IMG/VR virus record: IMGVR_UViG_3300042868_011883
Coordinates: 1-39,451 of that record
DNA from: a virus
Direction: 5' to 3' (one strand)
Length of the DNA: 39,451 nucleotides
How positions within the stretch are numbered: position 1 is the first letter of the stretch; every line of letters begins with the position of its first letter. The translations under genes and the position numbers were made by a program. The notes below the pieces were generated by a model, which had not been told where the DNA came from, ran no database searches, and saw nothing but the letters and a program-made list of their open reading frames with translations. Shown here piece by piece: positions 1 to 8,073 of this stretch.

Positions 1-183
1 TGTTGCGATTGTTTTGAATGGCATTTTCTTTGTTGTAAGAAGTGGAAAACCATCCTTCATATTGTGACGTATTTGTCTTCCAAATACGCTAATGATACCC
101 GTACCAGTACGGTCTTGCTTTGTTACTCCATTTTCAAGAATATCTTGAAGTAGGTCTGTATATTGTTTATCTAGTTTGTTCAT
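1..183 (-). CDS. thyA: Thymidylate synthase, N-terminal part (cut by window edge)
   Basis: The minus strand from an ATG at 183 is open to the window edge, 61 codons. The N-terminus is typical of ThyA: a QY-DLL helix, then [19 protein letters not shown], then [11 protein letters not shown], which is the folate and dUMP binding start of the family. ThyA converts dUMP to dTMP with methylene-tetrahydrofolate in the cytoplasm. Phages carry it to feed DNA synthesis. The start overlaps the end of the upstream 73-residue gene by 17 bases, so translation may be coupled. The catalytic cysteine lies outside the window and cannot be checked. Confidence 0.93.
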   Translation of the reverse strand, partial: MNKLDKQYTDLLQDILENGVTKQDRTGTGIISVFGRQIRHNMKDGFPLLTTKKMPFKTIAT

Positions 184-388
184 TGAAATATCTGTCAATC
201 ATTTCTAATCTATCCTCAGCATCAGCTAAAAGTAGTAATGATTCTGTGGCATCAGCTAAAAAATCATTAGCGGTATGGTCACCAATACCTACTCCTTGGT
301 TTTCTAATAAATCTAAAGACATAAGTGCTTTTTCTCTATCAGCCAACGCTTGAGCTTTTAATGCTGATATTACTCTTGTTTTTCTCAT
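167..388 (-). CDS. Small helical protein upstream of thyA
   Basis: 73 residues, not recognised. It looks wholly alpha-helical, with a lysine/arginine-rich start and an acidic second half ([18 protein letters not shown]). Its 3' end overlaps the thyA start by 17 bases, which suggests one transcript and coupled translation. It is the third small gene downstream of the promoter near 1580. Confidence 0.7.
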   Translation of the reverse strand: MRKTRVISALKAQALADREKALMSLDLLENQGVGIGDHTANDFLADATESLLLLADAEDRLEMIDRYFNEQTR

Positions 389-408
389 TTTATTTAATTT
401 TATCTATG

Positions 409-831
409 TTATTTTTTCTTTTTAGGGTAATACATATCCACAAATTCTTTACCTGTAGTATCTTCATCACCGTTATCCGAAAGAAAGAAGAAAGCTCTAT
501 CAACAGCCTTAATTAACTCTTTTCTAGTGAATTCTTTCTTTTCTTGTTTAGGTTTATCTGGAACCAAAGCTAAAAACTCATCAATTTGTTCTTGTCTAGG
601 TTTTGCATTTTCATGCTCATTGGCATAGTTAAATGTTTTACCATAACTAGTGGTTAATTCAATCTCGCCACTAAAGAACTTTTGTAATTTGTTTTTAGTT
701 AGTGTTTGGATAAAATTACCACGGTCATCAACTATTAAGTATGTATTGTTAGTTGGTAAATGGTAAGCTTTTAAAACATCACCTTCGAAGTTTAAAAGAC
801 CTAATCTTTTGTTGTTTTTATTTTTCATCAT
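409..831 (-). CDS. Hypothetical protein, 140 residues, lysine-rich tail
   Basis: Not recognised. The N-terminal half reads as beta-rich (LLNFEGDVLKAYHLP, TYLIVDDRGNFIQTL), with GEIEL at about residues 55-59. The C-terminal half is charged and helical and ends in YYPKKKK. Two adjacent ATG codons exist at 831 and 828. It lies in the leftward operon between the KTSC protein and the 73-residue gene. Confidence 0.7.
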   Translation of the reverse strand: MMKNKNNKRLGLLNFEGDVLKAYHLPTNNTYLIVDDRGNFIQTLTKNKLQKFFSGEIELTTSYGKTFNYANEHENAKPRQEQIDEFLALVPDKPKQEKKEFTRKELIKAVDRAFFFLSDNGDEDTTGKEFVDMYYPKKKK

Positions 832-854
832 TTTTTAATAAGTAAGTATTATGA

Positions 855-1319
855 TTAACCATTAACTTTATCCAGCTTAGGTTCAACTGCTTTATCGTAT
901 GCAGCAATAGCATCTTTTGCTTTGTTTAATAATTTTAATTCAACATCAGCTGTTGTATCGTAATATGCAACCACAGCTTTCAATTGGTCAACCATAAACT
1001 TAATAGCGTAATCAATCTTAGCTTTGTCTTCGGCACCTTGGATTTCAGTAACTTCAACTAGGATATCTTTAACATCAACTGTATCCAATTTTTGGAAAGG
1101 ATATTTTTTAATGTGAGAATTGAAAACAGCACCTTGACTATCAGCCATTTCAAACCTGGTGTAATCAGTATTAGTAACACCTTCGTATAGGTATTGGCCA
1201 CCATTATTAAAAATAATAGTCAATGCACTAGTTGATTTATCATAAATTGATGCACAAATGTTTGATGATGCGTAAATTGATTTTGTTTTGTTGTCTTGTT
1301 CTTGTGTTTTTAAAAGCAT
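855..1319 (-). CDS. KTSC-domain protein
   Basis: 154 residues. Residues about 20-78 match the KTSC domain, a small beta-rich fold found in phage and bacterial proteins: IYDKSTSALTIIFNNGGQYLY, then a V-x-x-x-x-Y-x-x-F-x-x-A-x-S-x-G block (VTNTDYTRFEMADSQGAVFN), then HIKKYPFQKL. The rest is a charged helical tail. KTSC domains are often linked to nucleic-acid enzymes, but their function is unknown. The domain call is firm; any role is not. Confidence 0.8.
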   Translation of the reverse strand: MLLKTQEQDNKTKSIYASSNICASIYDKSTSALTIIFNNGGQYLYEGVTNTDYTRFEMADSQGAVFNSHIKKYPFQKLDTVDVKDILVEVTEIQGAEDKAKIDYAIKFMVDQLKAVVAYYDTTADVELKLLNKAKDAIAAYDKAVEPKLDKVNG

Positions 1320-1343
1320 TTCTTTTTTTATTTAAATTATTTG

Positions 1344-1559
1344 TTATGTTGTTTTGTAACCTTTTATTTTATCTAAATGATATGGCGTTGATTCGTATTT
1401 CTTTTTATCCATTTTATCATGGGTATTAAAAATAACGTAGTTTCCTGATAATGTAACCGATGCATTAAAGAATTCAATTTTATTGGTACTTGGTATTGCA
1501 GTATCAAATGTGCTTTTAATTACTAATACATCTAATATATTGTATATTTTATTATCCAT
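1344..1559 (-). CDS. Hypothetical protein, 71 residues
   Basis: Not recognised. It appears beta-rich (VTLSGNYVIFNTHDKMD) with a lysine-rich end. It is the first gene of the leftward operon, about 15 bases downstream of a good -7 box at 1574-1581. Confidence 0.65.
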   Translation of the reverse strand: MDNKIYNILDVLVIKSTFDTAIPSTNKIEFFNASVTLSGNYVIFNTHDKMDKKKYESTPYHLDKIKGYKTT

Positions 1560-1573
1560 ATTTTAAATTTTTA

Positions 1574-1604
1574 CAAATATACTAATAATAAATTTAACAA
1601 TCAA
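1574..1604 (-). promoter_or_regulatory. Bacteroidetes-type promoter, leftward operon
   Basis: Reading leftward: TTG (1602-1604), 20 bases, TATATTTG (1574-1581). This matches TTG-N19-21-TAnnTTTG. It is divergent from the clpC-like promoter; the two cores interlock. Confidence 0.8.
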
Positions 1605-1606
1605 GG

Positions 1607-1637
1607 TTGTTTTATTAAAAAGAATGTAGTATATTTG
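1607..1637 (+). promoter_or_regulatory. Bacteroidetes-type promoter for the ClpC-like gene
   Basis: TTG at 1607-1609, 20 bases, TATATTTG at 1630-1637. The leader is about 30 bases, A-rich, with no Shine-Dalgarno sequence. Confidence 0.8.
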
Positions 1638-1670
1638 CGATAGAATAATTAAATAAATAAAAATTAATAG

Positions 1671-4166
1671 ATGAATAAAGACATCCATCCTAAACTAAAA
1701 GCAATAATTAACCAAGCAATTAAAGAATCAGAGTCTTTTGATGATTTAAAAGTAAGACCAGAACATCTGATATTATCAATGCTTAACGATAATAATAACG
1801 CTACTACTAAAATAATCAAATCGTTAAAGGTTGATATTAATGATTTACATGATACAATATCAGATTATTTAAGAAAAACTGATTTAATTCCTAGGATTGC
1901 GGTTACAAATAAAAGAAAACCACCGTTTTCTGAAGAAACAAAAGCAATCTTTAAATTAGTGGATAAAGAATGTGAAAAACACAACGATAAAATGATTGAT
2001 ACGCAACATATAATGTTAACTATTTTATCGTCAAAGTTACCAATAAACGATATTCTAAACGAAGTGGGTATTAATTATAATAGTTTTAAAAACAAAATGA
2101 AAGAAGAAATTAAAAGTAGTGCATTCGATGATTCAGATATGGATGATGCGAATGATGGGTTTAAGAAAAAACCTATCAACAAAGGAGATACAAAATCTAA
2201 AACACCTGTATTGGATAATTTTTGTAGAGATGTATCTAAAGCTGTTGAAAATGGTGAGATTGACCCAGTAATCGGTAGAAAAAATGAAATTAAACGTGTG
2301 TCTCAAATTCTTTCTCGTAGAAAGAAAAACAACCCAATCCTTATTGGTGAACCTGGTGTTGGTAAAACTTCTATCGTTGAAGGGTTGGCTCAACTTATTA
2401 AAGATGGCACAGCACCAAGAACACTTCTTGGTAAAAGAATATTTACACTTGACTTAGCTTCAATCGTTGCTGGAACAAAATTCCGAGGACAATTTGAAGA
2501 AAGAATGAAAGCAATCCTACAAGAATGTAAAGCAAACCCAGATGTGGTATTATTCATAGATGAGTTACATACCATTATAGGTGCTGGAAATGCTTCAGGT
2601 TCATTAGATGCTTCAAACATATTCAAACCAGCGTTGGCTCGTGGAGAACTTCAAGTAATCGGAGCAACAACACTTGATGAATACCGTGAAAACATTGAAA
2701 AAGATGGTGCACTTACAAGACGTTTTCAACAAGTTCTTGTTGAAGAACCAACGCTTGATGAAACTAGAACTATCTTGTTAAACATCAAAGATAAATATGA
2801 AAAACATCATAAGGTTAAATACACTGATGAAGCTATTGAAGAATGTGTGAAATTATCAGCTCGCTACATCATGGATAGAAGTATGCCTGACAAAGCGATT
2901 GATGTATTGGATGAAGCTGGTGCTAGTACCAACGTTAGTGTTGAGAAACCAGAAAAAATTAAAAAGTTAGAAGTTAAAAGACTTGAAATCATCGAAAAGA
3001 AAAAAGAAGTTGTTCTTAAACAAAAGTATGAAGAAGCGGCTAAACTTAGAGATGAAGAGAAAAAAATTGATGATGCGTTGGAAAAAGCTTTGTACGAATG
3101 GAATGAAAGCCTAGACCAAGACATAACTGAAATTGGTGTTGAAATCATTTCAGAGATAGTATCAATGATGACTGGGATTCCATTGAATAAAATCTCAACT
3201 CAAGAAGGTAAAAGACTTTTAAACTTAGACAAAGAATTAAGTGGAAGTGTTATCGGTCAAGAATCAGCAGTTGTTAAGGTCGTAAAAGCGATTAAACGTA
3301 ACCGTATTGGAATAAAAGATAAAAACAAACCAGTTGGTTCATTTATATTTTTAGGTCCAACTGGAGTAGGAAAAACACTCTTGGCTAAATTACTTGCTGA
3401 ACAAGTATTTGGTGATGCGGAAGCACTTGTTAGAATGGATATGTCAGAATACATGGAAAAACATTCAGTGTCCAGACTTATAGGTCCACCACCAGGATAT
3501 GTAGGTTATGACCAAGGTGGTCAGTTAACAGAAAAAGTGAGAAGAAAACCACACTGTGTAATCTTATTTGATGAGATTGAAAAAGCACACGAAGATGTAT
3601 TCAACTTATTGTTACAATTATTAGATGAAGGTCAATTAACAGATGGTTTAGGTCGTAAGGTTAATTTCAAAAATGCTTTGATTATTATGACATCAAACAT
3701 TGGTGTTAAAGAAGCAAATTCATTTGGTAAAAACATGGGATTTGAAACTGACTCTAAAATTCTTTCTGAAGAAACTAAAGTTAGAGAAATAATCGAGAAA
3801 GCTCTTAAGAAAAAATTCAAACCAGAATTTCTTAATCGTATTGATGAAGCGATTGTTTTTAATTCATTAACTAGAGAAGACATACATAAGATTATTTATG
3901 TTGAAATTGAAAAATTAAAAGGTAGAATCGAAGAAATGCATTACGGTTTAAATGTTACAGAAGACGCAATTGATTTCTTAGCTGAACAAGGTTATAGTGA
4001 AGAATACGGTGCCAGACCACTTAATAGAGCAATTCAACATTATATTGAAGATTCTGTTGCTGATGAAATCCTTAATGATAATATCAAAGAAGGTGAGATA
4101 ATCAACATTGATTATGTTAAAGGTGAGATAGTTGTAAAGACAACAAAAAAGTCAAAAACCAAATAA
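1671..4166 (+). CDS. clpC: ClpC-like AAA+ protein unfoldase
   Basis: 831 residues with the full ClpC layout. A Clp N domain spans about 1-145. D1 has Walker A GEPGVGKT (226-233), Walker B VVLFIDE (292-298) and arginines at 350-351. A short middle region carries a UVR-like motif (KYEEAAKLRDEEKKI, about 452-466) rather than the long coiled coil of ClpB. D2 has Walker A GPTGVGKT (562-569) and Walker B ILFDEIE. The loop that binds ClpP in ClpC/ClpA (hydrophobic-G-F) is present as MGF at 689-691. Known family role: ATP-driven unfolding of proteins and feeding to ClpP. Inference: the phage protein may dock on host ClpP to redirect proteolysis. It has its own promoter and terminator. Confidence 0.93.
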   Translation: MNKDIHPKLKAIINQAIKESESFDDLKVRPEHLILSMLNDNNNATTKIIKSLKVDINDLHDTISDYLRKTDLIPRIAVTNKRKPPFSEETKAIFKLVDKECEKHNDKMIDTQHIMLTILSSKLPINDILNEVGINYNSFKNKMKEEIKSSAFDDSDMDDANDGFKKKPINKGDTKSKTPVLDNFCRDVSKAVENGEIDPVIGRKNEIKRVSQILSRRKKNNPILIGEPGVGKTSIVEGLAQLIKDGTAPRTLLGKRIFTLDLASIVAGTKFRGQFEERMKAILQECKANPDVVLFIDELHTIIGAGNASGSLDASNIFKPALARGELQVIGATTLDEYRENIEKDGALTRRFQQVLVEEPTLDETRTILLNIKDKYEKHHKVKYTDEAIEECVKLSARYIMDRSMPDKAIDVLDEAGASTNVSVEKPEKIKKLEVKRLEIIEKKKEVVLKQKYEEAAKLRDEEKKIDDALEKALYEWNESLDQDITEIGVEIISEIVSMMTGIPLNKISTQEGKRLLNLDKELSGSVIGQESAVVKVVKAIKRNRIGIKDKNKPVGSFIFLGPTGVGKTLLAKLLAEQVFGDAEALVRMDMSEYMEKHSVSRLIGPPPGYVGYDQGGQLTEKVRRKPHCVILFDEIEKAHEDVFNLLLQLLDEGQLTDGLGRKVNFKNALIIMTSNIGVKEANSFGKNMGFETDSKILSEETKVREIIEKALKKKFKPEFLNRIDEAIVFNSLTREDIHKIIYVEIEKLKGRIEEMHYGLNVTEDAIDFLAEQGYSEEYGARPLNRAIQHYIEDSVADEILNDNIKEGEIINIDYVKGEIVVKTTKKSKTK

Positions 4167-4172
4167 TTTAAA

Positions 4173-4199
4173 AACCCACAATTTTTTGTGGGTTTTTTT
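4173..4199 (+). terminator. Rho-independent terminator after the ClpC-like gene
   Basis: CCCACAA (4175-4181) pairs with TTGTGGG (4186-4192), followed by a T run. Confidence 0.9.
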
Positions 4200-4211
4200 A
4201 TATTTATAAGT

Positions 4212-5084
4212 ATGATAGAACAGATACTACAAAATAAATATGGAGAAAGCCTTAAAGCTTTAGATATATACGAAACCAAAACTAGCCTTATACTTTCTAG
4301 GATTATTGTTAATCCAGAAACTAGAGAAGTTGGTGTTGGTACTAGTGTCATGGAAGATTTGGAAAAATATGCCGATGAAAATGGACAAATCATAGCTCTA
4401 ACACCTTCTAGCGATTTTGGGGGTAATGTGAATAGACTAGTACAATTTTATAAAAGATTCGGTTTTAAAATGAATAAAGGTCATAATAAAAACTTTCAAT
4501 TTAAAGATACTATGATTAGATACCCAAAATTACCAGGAATGAAAGAAAATATTAAACCTATGATTAAATCGCTTCTTAGAGAAGCCTTGGATAAAACAAT
4601 CACATGTACTGAATGTGGTTGGCATTGGAAAGAATCTGAATCAGATAAAAAAGACCTATACATTTGTCATGAATGTGGTCATGACAATACACCAAAAAAA
4701 GAAAATCTTAATGAAAGACTTTTAACAAAAAAAGAAAAAGATGTTAAGGTAATGGCAGCATTTGTAAACTTTGCCAAAAAAGAATTAGGTATAGATGATG
4801 GAATCAAAGTAGCTTTGGCTTACGAAAGAACACCAGACATAAAAACAACAGCTTATTATAACATGAGTGGGTTTGTAAAGATTTATGTTAAAGATAGAGC
4901 AATAATCGATGTATGTCGTTCTATTGCACACGAATTGGTTCACCATAAACAAAACATAGAAGGAAGACTTAGTGATTCTGTAAAAGATGGTGAAGATGGA
5001 AGTGACATTGAAAATGAAGCCAACGCAGTTGCTGGGGTTATAATAAGAAAATGGGGAAAATTATATCCAGAATTATATGTATAA
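4212..5084 (+). CDS. GNAT-like / zinc-ribbon / HExxH metalloprotease-like fusion
   Basis: 290 residues. Residues 15-105 look like a GNAT acyltransferase (VNPETREVGVGTSVMEDL as motif A; LVQFYKRFGFKM as the C-terminal part). Residues 110-126 are a helix, KENIKPMIKSLLREAL, that resembles the leaders of other proteins in this window. Residues 132-155 hold a zinc ribbon (C132, C135, C152, C155). The C-terminal part has HELVH (240-244) and a downstream ENEANAVAG glutamate (about 269), as in zinc proteases. I chose the ATG at 4212; the upstream in-frame codons run through the terminator. It overlaps the next gene by 8 bases. It may be a fusion of two proteins. Substrates are unknown. Confidence 0.78.
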   Translation: MIEQILQNKYGESLKALDIYETKTSLILSRIIVNPETREVGVGTSVMEDLEKYADENGQIIALTPSSDFGGNVNRLVQFYKRFGFKMNKGHNKNFQFKDTMIRYPKLPGMKENIKPMIKSLLREALDKTITCTECGWHWKESESDKKDLYICHECGHDNTPKKENLNERLLTKKEKDVKVMAAFVNFAKKELGIDDGIKVALAYERTPDIKTTAYYNMSGFVKIYVKDRAIIDVCRSIAHELVHHKQNIEGRLSDSVKDGEDGSDIENEANAVAGVIIRKWGKLYPELYV

Positions 5085-5931
5085 CATTAAATCATTATTA
5101 ACGGAGGAATTAATTCTCAATGAGAAGAAAAATCAATTAACTGAACATACATTAATGATGATTAGTGACCCAATGTATGTTAAACATGTGTTAGGTATTG
5201 ATGTTCCATTGAATGAACATTACTCTTTGGCATTAAGAAAAAAGATTATAGAAGAAGCACTATCAATGCAAGGTGTCTTGGCTTCTGCTAATAAATTTCT
5301 TGGTGCTGCAATTGAAAAGGGAAAAGAAGCTGCTATTGTTGTTATAGATACGGTAAAATCAACCAAAGATATTGTGATGTTATTCAGAGATGTTATATTA
5401 TCACCTGAAAATATGGACAGAGCCAACAAAGCATTAAATGGTGTTTGTGATAAATTAGGTTTAGAAATAGATAAAGTAATTACATTTTTAACTGAAAAAT
5501 TAGGTGCGACTATTGCAGGGTTTACCGATAAAATGGTTAAGATGTTAACACATGTTAAAAATGTCTTATCCAAAATAATATCAAGCAATGGATGGTTAGG
5601 TTTTTTATCTAAGTTAGGTTTTGCAATTATAGTTACATTTGTTAAATTAAATTTTTTAGATAAAATACAAAGTATGGGTATTGATTTTATTAAAGATGGT
5701 AATGGATTATTTGATGGAGTTGCTTCTTTGTTTAATATGTTTGAGAATTTTAAAAATACAATAATCAATTCTGTTGATGTCTCTGGAATTATTTCATGGA
5801 TTACCAGTGTTGGAACACAAGCAGCAGCAGCAAAATTAACATTAGCTTTTGATATATTGGTAGCCGTTACAGCAGTTACCGCACCAGTAATAAAATCAAT
5901 GTACTGGCAACAAAAATTACAAAAAAAATAA
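5077..5931 (+). CDS. Amphipathic, possibly membrane-active virion protein
   Basis: 284 residues, not recognised. It starts with MYNIKSLLTEEL, a short helix with an (L/I)-x-E site similar to T4 capsid-targeting leaders. The body is strongly helical with long hydrophobic runs (LGFAIIVTFVKLNFL; an alanine-rich stretch near the end, LAFDILVAVTAVTAPVI). This suits an internal virion protein that acts on membranes, but that is inference. The start overlaps the previous stop by 8 bases, so the two are probably co-translated. Confidence 0.75.
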   Translation: MYNIKSLLTEELILNEKKNQLTEHTLMMISDPMYVKHVLGIDVPLNEHYSLALRKKIIEEALSMQGVLASANKFLGAAIEKGKEAAIVVIDTVKSTKDIVMLFRDVILSPENMDRANKALNGVCDKLGLEIDKVITFLTEKLGATIAGFTDKMVKMLTHVKNVLSKIISSNGWLGFLSKLGFAIIVTFVKLNFLDKIQSMGIDFIKDGNGLFDGVASLFNMFENFKNTIINSVDVSGIISWITSVGTQAAAAKLTLAFDILVAVTAVTAPVIKSMYWQQKLQKK

Positions 5932-5942
5932 AAAGAAAAATT

Positions 5943-7637
5943 ATGCCGTATAAAGTAAAAGGGCAATGTATCTATAAAAAAGAAGGTGGAGCCAAAGTTG
6001 GTTGTACCAAAGGTGATGTTAATAAATATTTAGCAGCATTGCATGCAAATGTAGATGATATAAATGAATCAAACAAACTTAAAGGTGGTAAAGCAGATAA
6101 ACTTACACCAGAAGATATAGCTAAAAAATTTAAGATAACTATATCAAGAATTCATGCTCAAATTCGTAAAGGAATCAAAGTTGAAATGGAACATACTAAG
6201 GATAGAGAAAAAGCTAAAGAAATCGCAACTGACCATATATCTGAATTTCCAGACTATTATGATAGACTAAAGAAGATGGAAAAAGATGCAAGTAAAAAAT
6301 GGGAAACTAATGAAGGTATAAAAAAATCTCTAGCCGCAGCCTCATTGGGTTTAAGTTTAATGGGTAATCCTCAAATGACAAAAGGTTCAAATATAACGCC
6401 AATGAGTCAAACACAAACACAAAAGGTTTTAGCTATAGTAAACTTTGAGGCGTATCAACCAATATCTAACCCAGATTTAGATTTAGTTCACGGTGCTTTA
6501 GGTTCAAATAGATTACAAGATGATTTTGAAAAAAGAGTTGAAGACGAATTAAAAAACCAAGTAAAAAATGGTAATAAACCAGACGTGTCTAATATACAAG
6601 TAAGAACCTATGTACAAGGTGATAAAATAATAACTAAAGCGTCCTGCGATATTGTTCAATCAGTAGACGGAATAGCTTATACACATTTTACAACTAGAGG
6701 TTCTATAGGGTTTAATTATTCTCAAAGACATGATAATCAAATAAATGGTTTAATTGATAGATTGGAAAGTCATTATGGTGGTGTTGCTAAACAAGTTGGT
6801 GACTCAATTGAAATTTCATTTAAATTAAATAATAACATCATAGTTTATAAACAAAGTTTTTTTGTTTCTTCTGATGATAAAAATATTGCAAATAACCAAG
6901 ATACACAACAAATTACTGGTACTGATATTAATAATCTAAGAGACAAATTAAATACAGAAACAAAAGATATTTATATTGATATTAATTCTATTAACGCAGA
7001 TATAAAAAATTATAGATTATCATATAAAAGTGGTAATGTTAAGATATATAAAATTTCTTTATTGTTTGACGATTCTGGTAATTTAGATAATCGATTAAAA
7101 AATATAAAAAGTAAAAATCCAACATTTACAGAAATAAAAAGAGGTAGGATAAATAATTTGGATTGGGCGATAAGCATAATACCTTATGAAGAAATAACAA
7201 AAGAAACAAAAACAAAAAACATGAATGAGAATACTAAATCACTAATAAAACGTCTTCTACGTGAAGAATTAGAAGAAGGTAAACTTGGAAGAATGGCTGG
7301 TACATTAGGTATGGCAGCTGCTTCTATGATGCCAGGTCAAATGAACGCTAACCCAGATAGAGAACCAATAGAATATTCAAAAGATGAGGAAACAAAACTT
7401 GGGGTGACTAGAAATCTAGATGGTAGCTTCACATCAACAGCTATTACTGATGGACCAAATGCTGAATTAGCTCTAAAGTTAGCAATAGACAAAGCTAAAA
7501 ATCAAGTATTGAAAGCTTTAGATTTAGATTCAGATTCTGGGCGTGTAGTTAAAGTTAGCAGTTTGAAAAAGAAACTAACTAAAGATGATTCAGGAAAAAT
7601 ACTTTGTAAAGTAACTATCACTGTAACAGTAGAATAA
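5943..7637 (+). CDS. DUF5661-type domain fused to two beta-rich modules
   Basis: 564 residues. Residues 1-40 (YKVKGQCIYKKEGG, C-rich) resemble a common phage N-terminus. Residues about 55-115 resemble DUF5661: a KKFKIT helix, then VEMEHTKDREKAKEIATDHI and FPDYYDRLKKME. Residues 120-425 are beta-rich and unrecognised. At M427 (7221) a new leader-like helix begins, ENTKSLIKRLLREELEEG, followed by a 120-residue module. That point could be an internal start or a cleavage site. The gene follows the previous one by 11 bases and ends at a bidirectional terminator. Confidence 0.75.
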   Translation: MPYKVKGQCIYKKEGGAKVGCTKGDVNKYLAALHANVDDINESNKLKGGKADKLTPEDIAKKFKITISRIHAQIRKGIKVEMEHTKDREKAKEIATDHISEFPDYYDRLKKMEKDASKKWETNEGIKKSLAAASLGLSLMGNPQMTKGSNITPMSQTQTQKVLAIVNFEAYQPISNPDLDLVHGALGSNRLQDDFEKRVEDELKNQVKNGNKPDVSNIQVRTYVQGDKIITKASCDIVQSVDGIAYTHFTTRGSIGFNYSQRHDNQINGLIDRLESHYGGVAKQVGDSIEISFKLNNNIIVYKQSFFVSSDDKNIANNQDTQQITGTDINNLRDKLNTETKDIYIDINSINADIKNYRLSYKSGNVKIYKISLLFDDSGNLDNRLKNIKSKNPTFTEIKRGRINNLDWAISIIPYEEITKETKTKNMNENTKSLIKRLLREELEEGKLGRMAGTLGMAAASMMPGQMNANPDREPIEYSKDEETKLGVTRNLDGSFTSTAITDGPNAELALKLAIDKAKNQVLKALDLDSDSGRVVKVSSLKKKLTKDDSGKILCKVTITVTVE

Positions 7638-7639
7638 TA

Positions 7640-7658
7640 AAGGGCCGTTAAGGCCCTT
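7640..7658. terminator. Bidirectional terminator
   Basis: AAGGGCC (7640-7646) pairs with GGCCCTT (7652-7658). It sits between two converging genes and overlaps the stop codon of the leftward one. Confidence 0.85.
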
Positions 7659-8073
7659 ATTTATTTCCTATGTATTCATGACTGAAACATACTCGTTTGG
7701 TGTCAAAATAATGTTCTTTGAACATATCTTTGATTGTAACGTCTTTTCTTAATTTTCTATTCTTGCTTGTGGGTTTCCATAACGCTGATTTTTCAAAATA
7801 AAAACCAATTCTAGGGTGTGCAGTTCTAACAAAGAATTTGTGGCCTTGTTCTAAGTGGATTTGAGCGATTGTATCTATTAATCGAACTCCTAACCCTATT
7901 CCTTGAAATTCTGGCAACACAACAGCTCTATGCAATCGCCAGCCATTCTTTATTGTTCCACTCGGTATAGTAATAGTTGAAGCAAACCCAATAACTCTAT
8001 CTTCCCATATAGCAACATAGCATCTGGAAGCTTTATTTATGTTTGCACTTAAATAGTGATGGTCTTTAAACAT
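7657..8073 (-). CDS. GNAT acetyltransferase domain, probable C-terminal half of the ABC-ATPase
   Basis: 138 residues from the ATG at 8073. Motif A is clear: AVVLPEFQGIGLGVRLID. The frame is open further upstream, to 8127 and beyond, and there encodes a stretch (RPRIDIQVYQTTYDKWE, then MFKDHHYL) that in known ABC-ATPase/GNAT proteins links the two domains. This is therefore most likely the second half of one ~360-residue protein, joined to the upstream gene by a -1 shift at nine T. If only the short form is made, translation would start inside the preceding gene. Confidence 0.85.
   Translation of the reverse strand: MFKDHHYLSANINKASRCYVAIWEDRVIGFASTITIPSGTIKNGWRLHRAVVLPEFQGIGLGVRLIDTIAQIHLEQGHKFFVRTAHPRIGFYFEKSALWKPTSKNRKLRKDVTIKDMFKEHYFDTKRVCFSHEYIGNK

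Noticed and set aside
2133-4393. Open frames antisense to the ClpC-like gene
   Set aside because: Serine/leucine-rich shadows of a strongly coding gene, with no leader or promoter.
5220-5966. 248-codon frame antisense to the amphipathic protein
   Set aside because: Mirrors a repetitive hydrophobic coding sequence; the rightward gene has correct overlap spacing and leader, the antisense does not.
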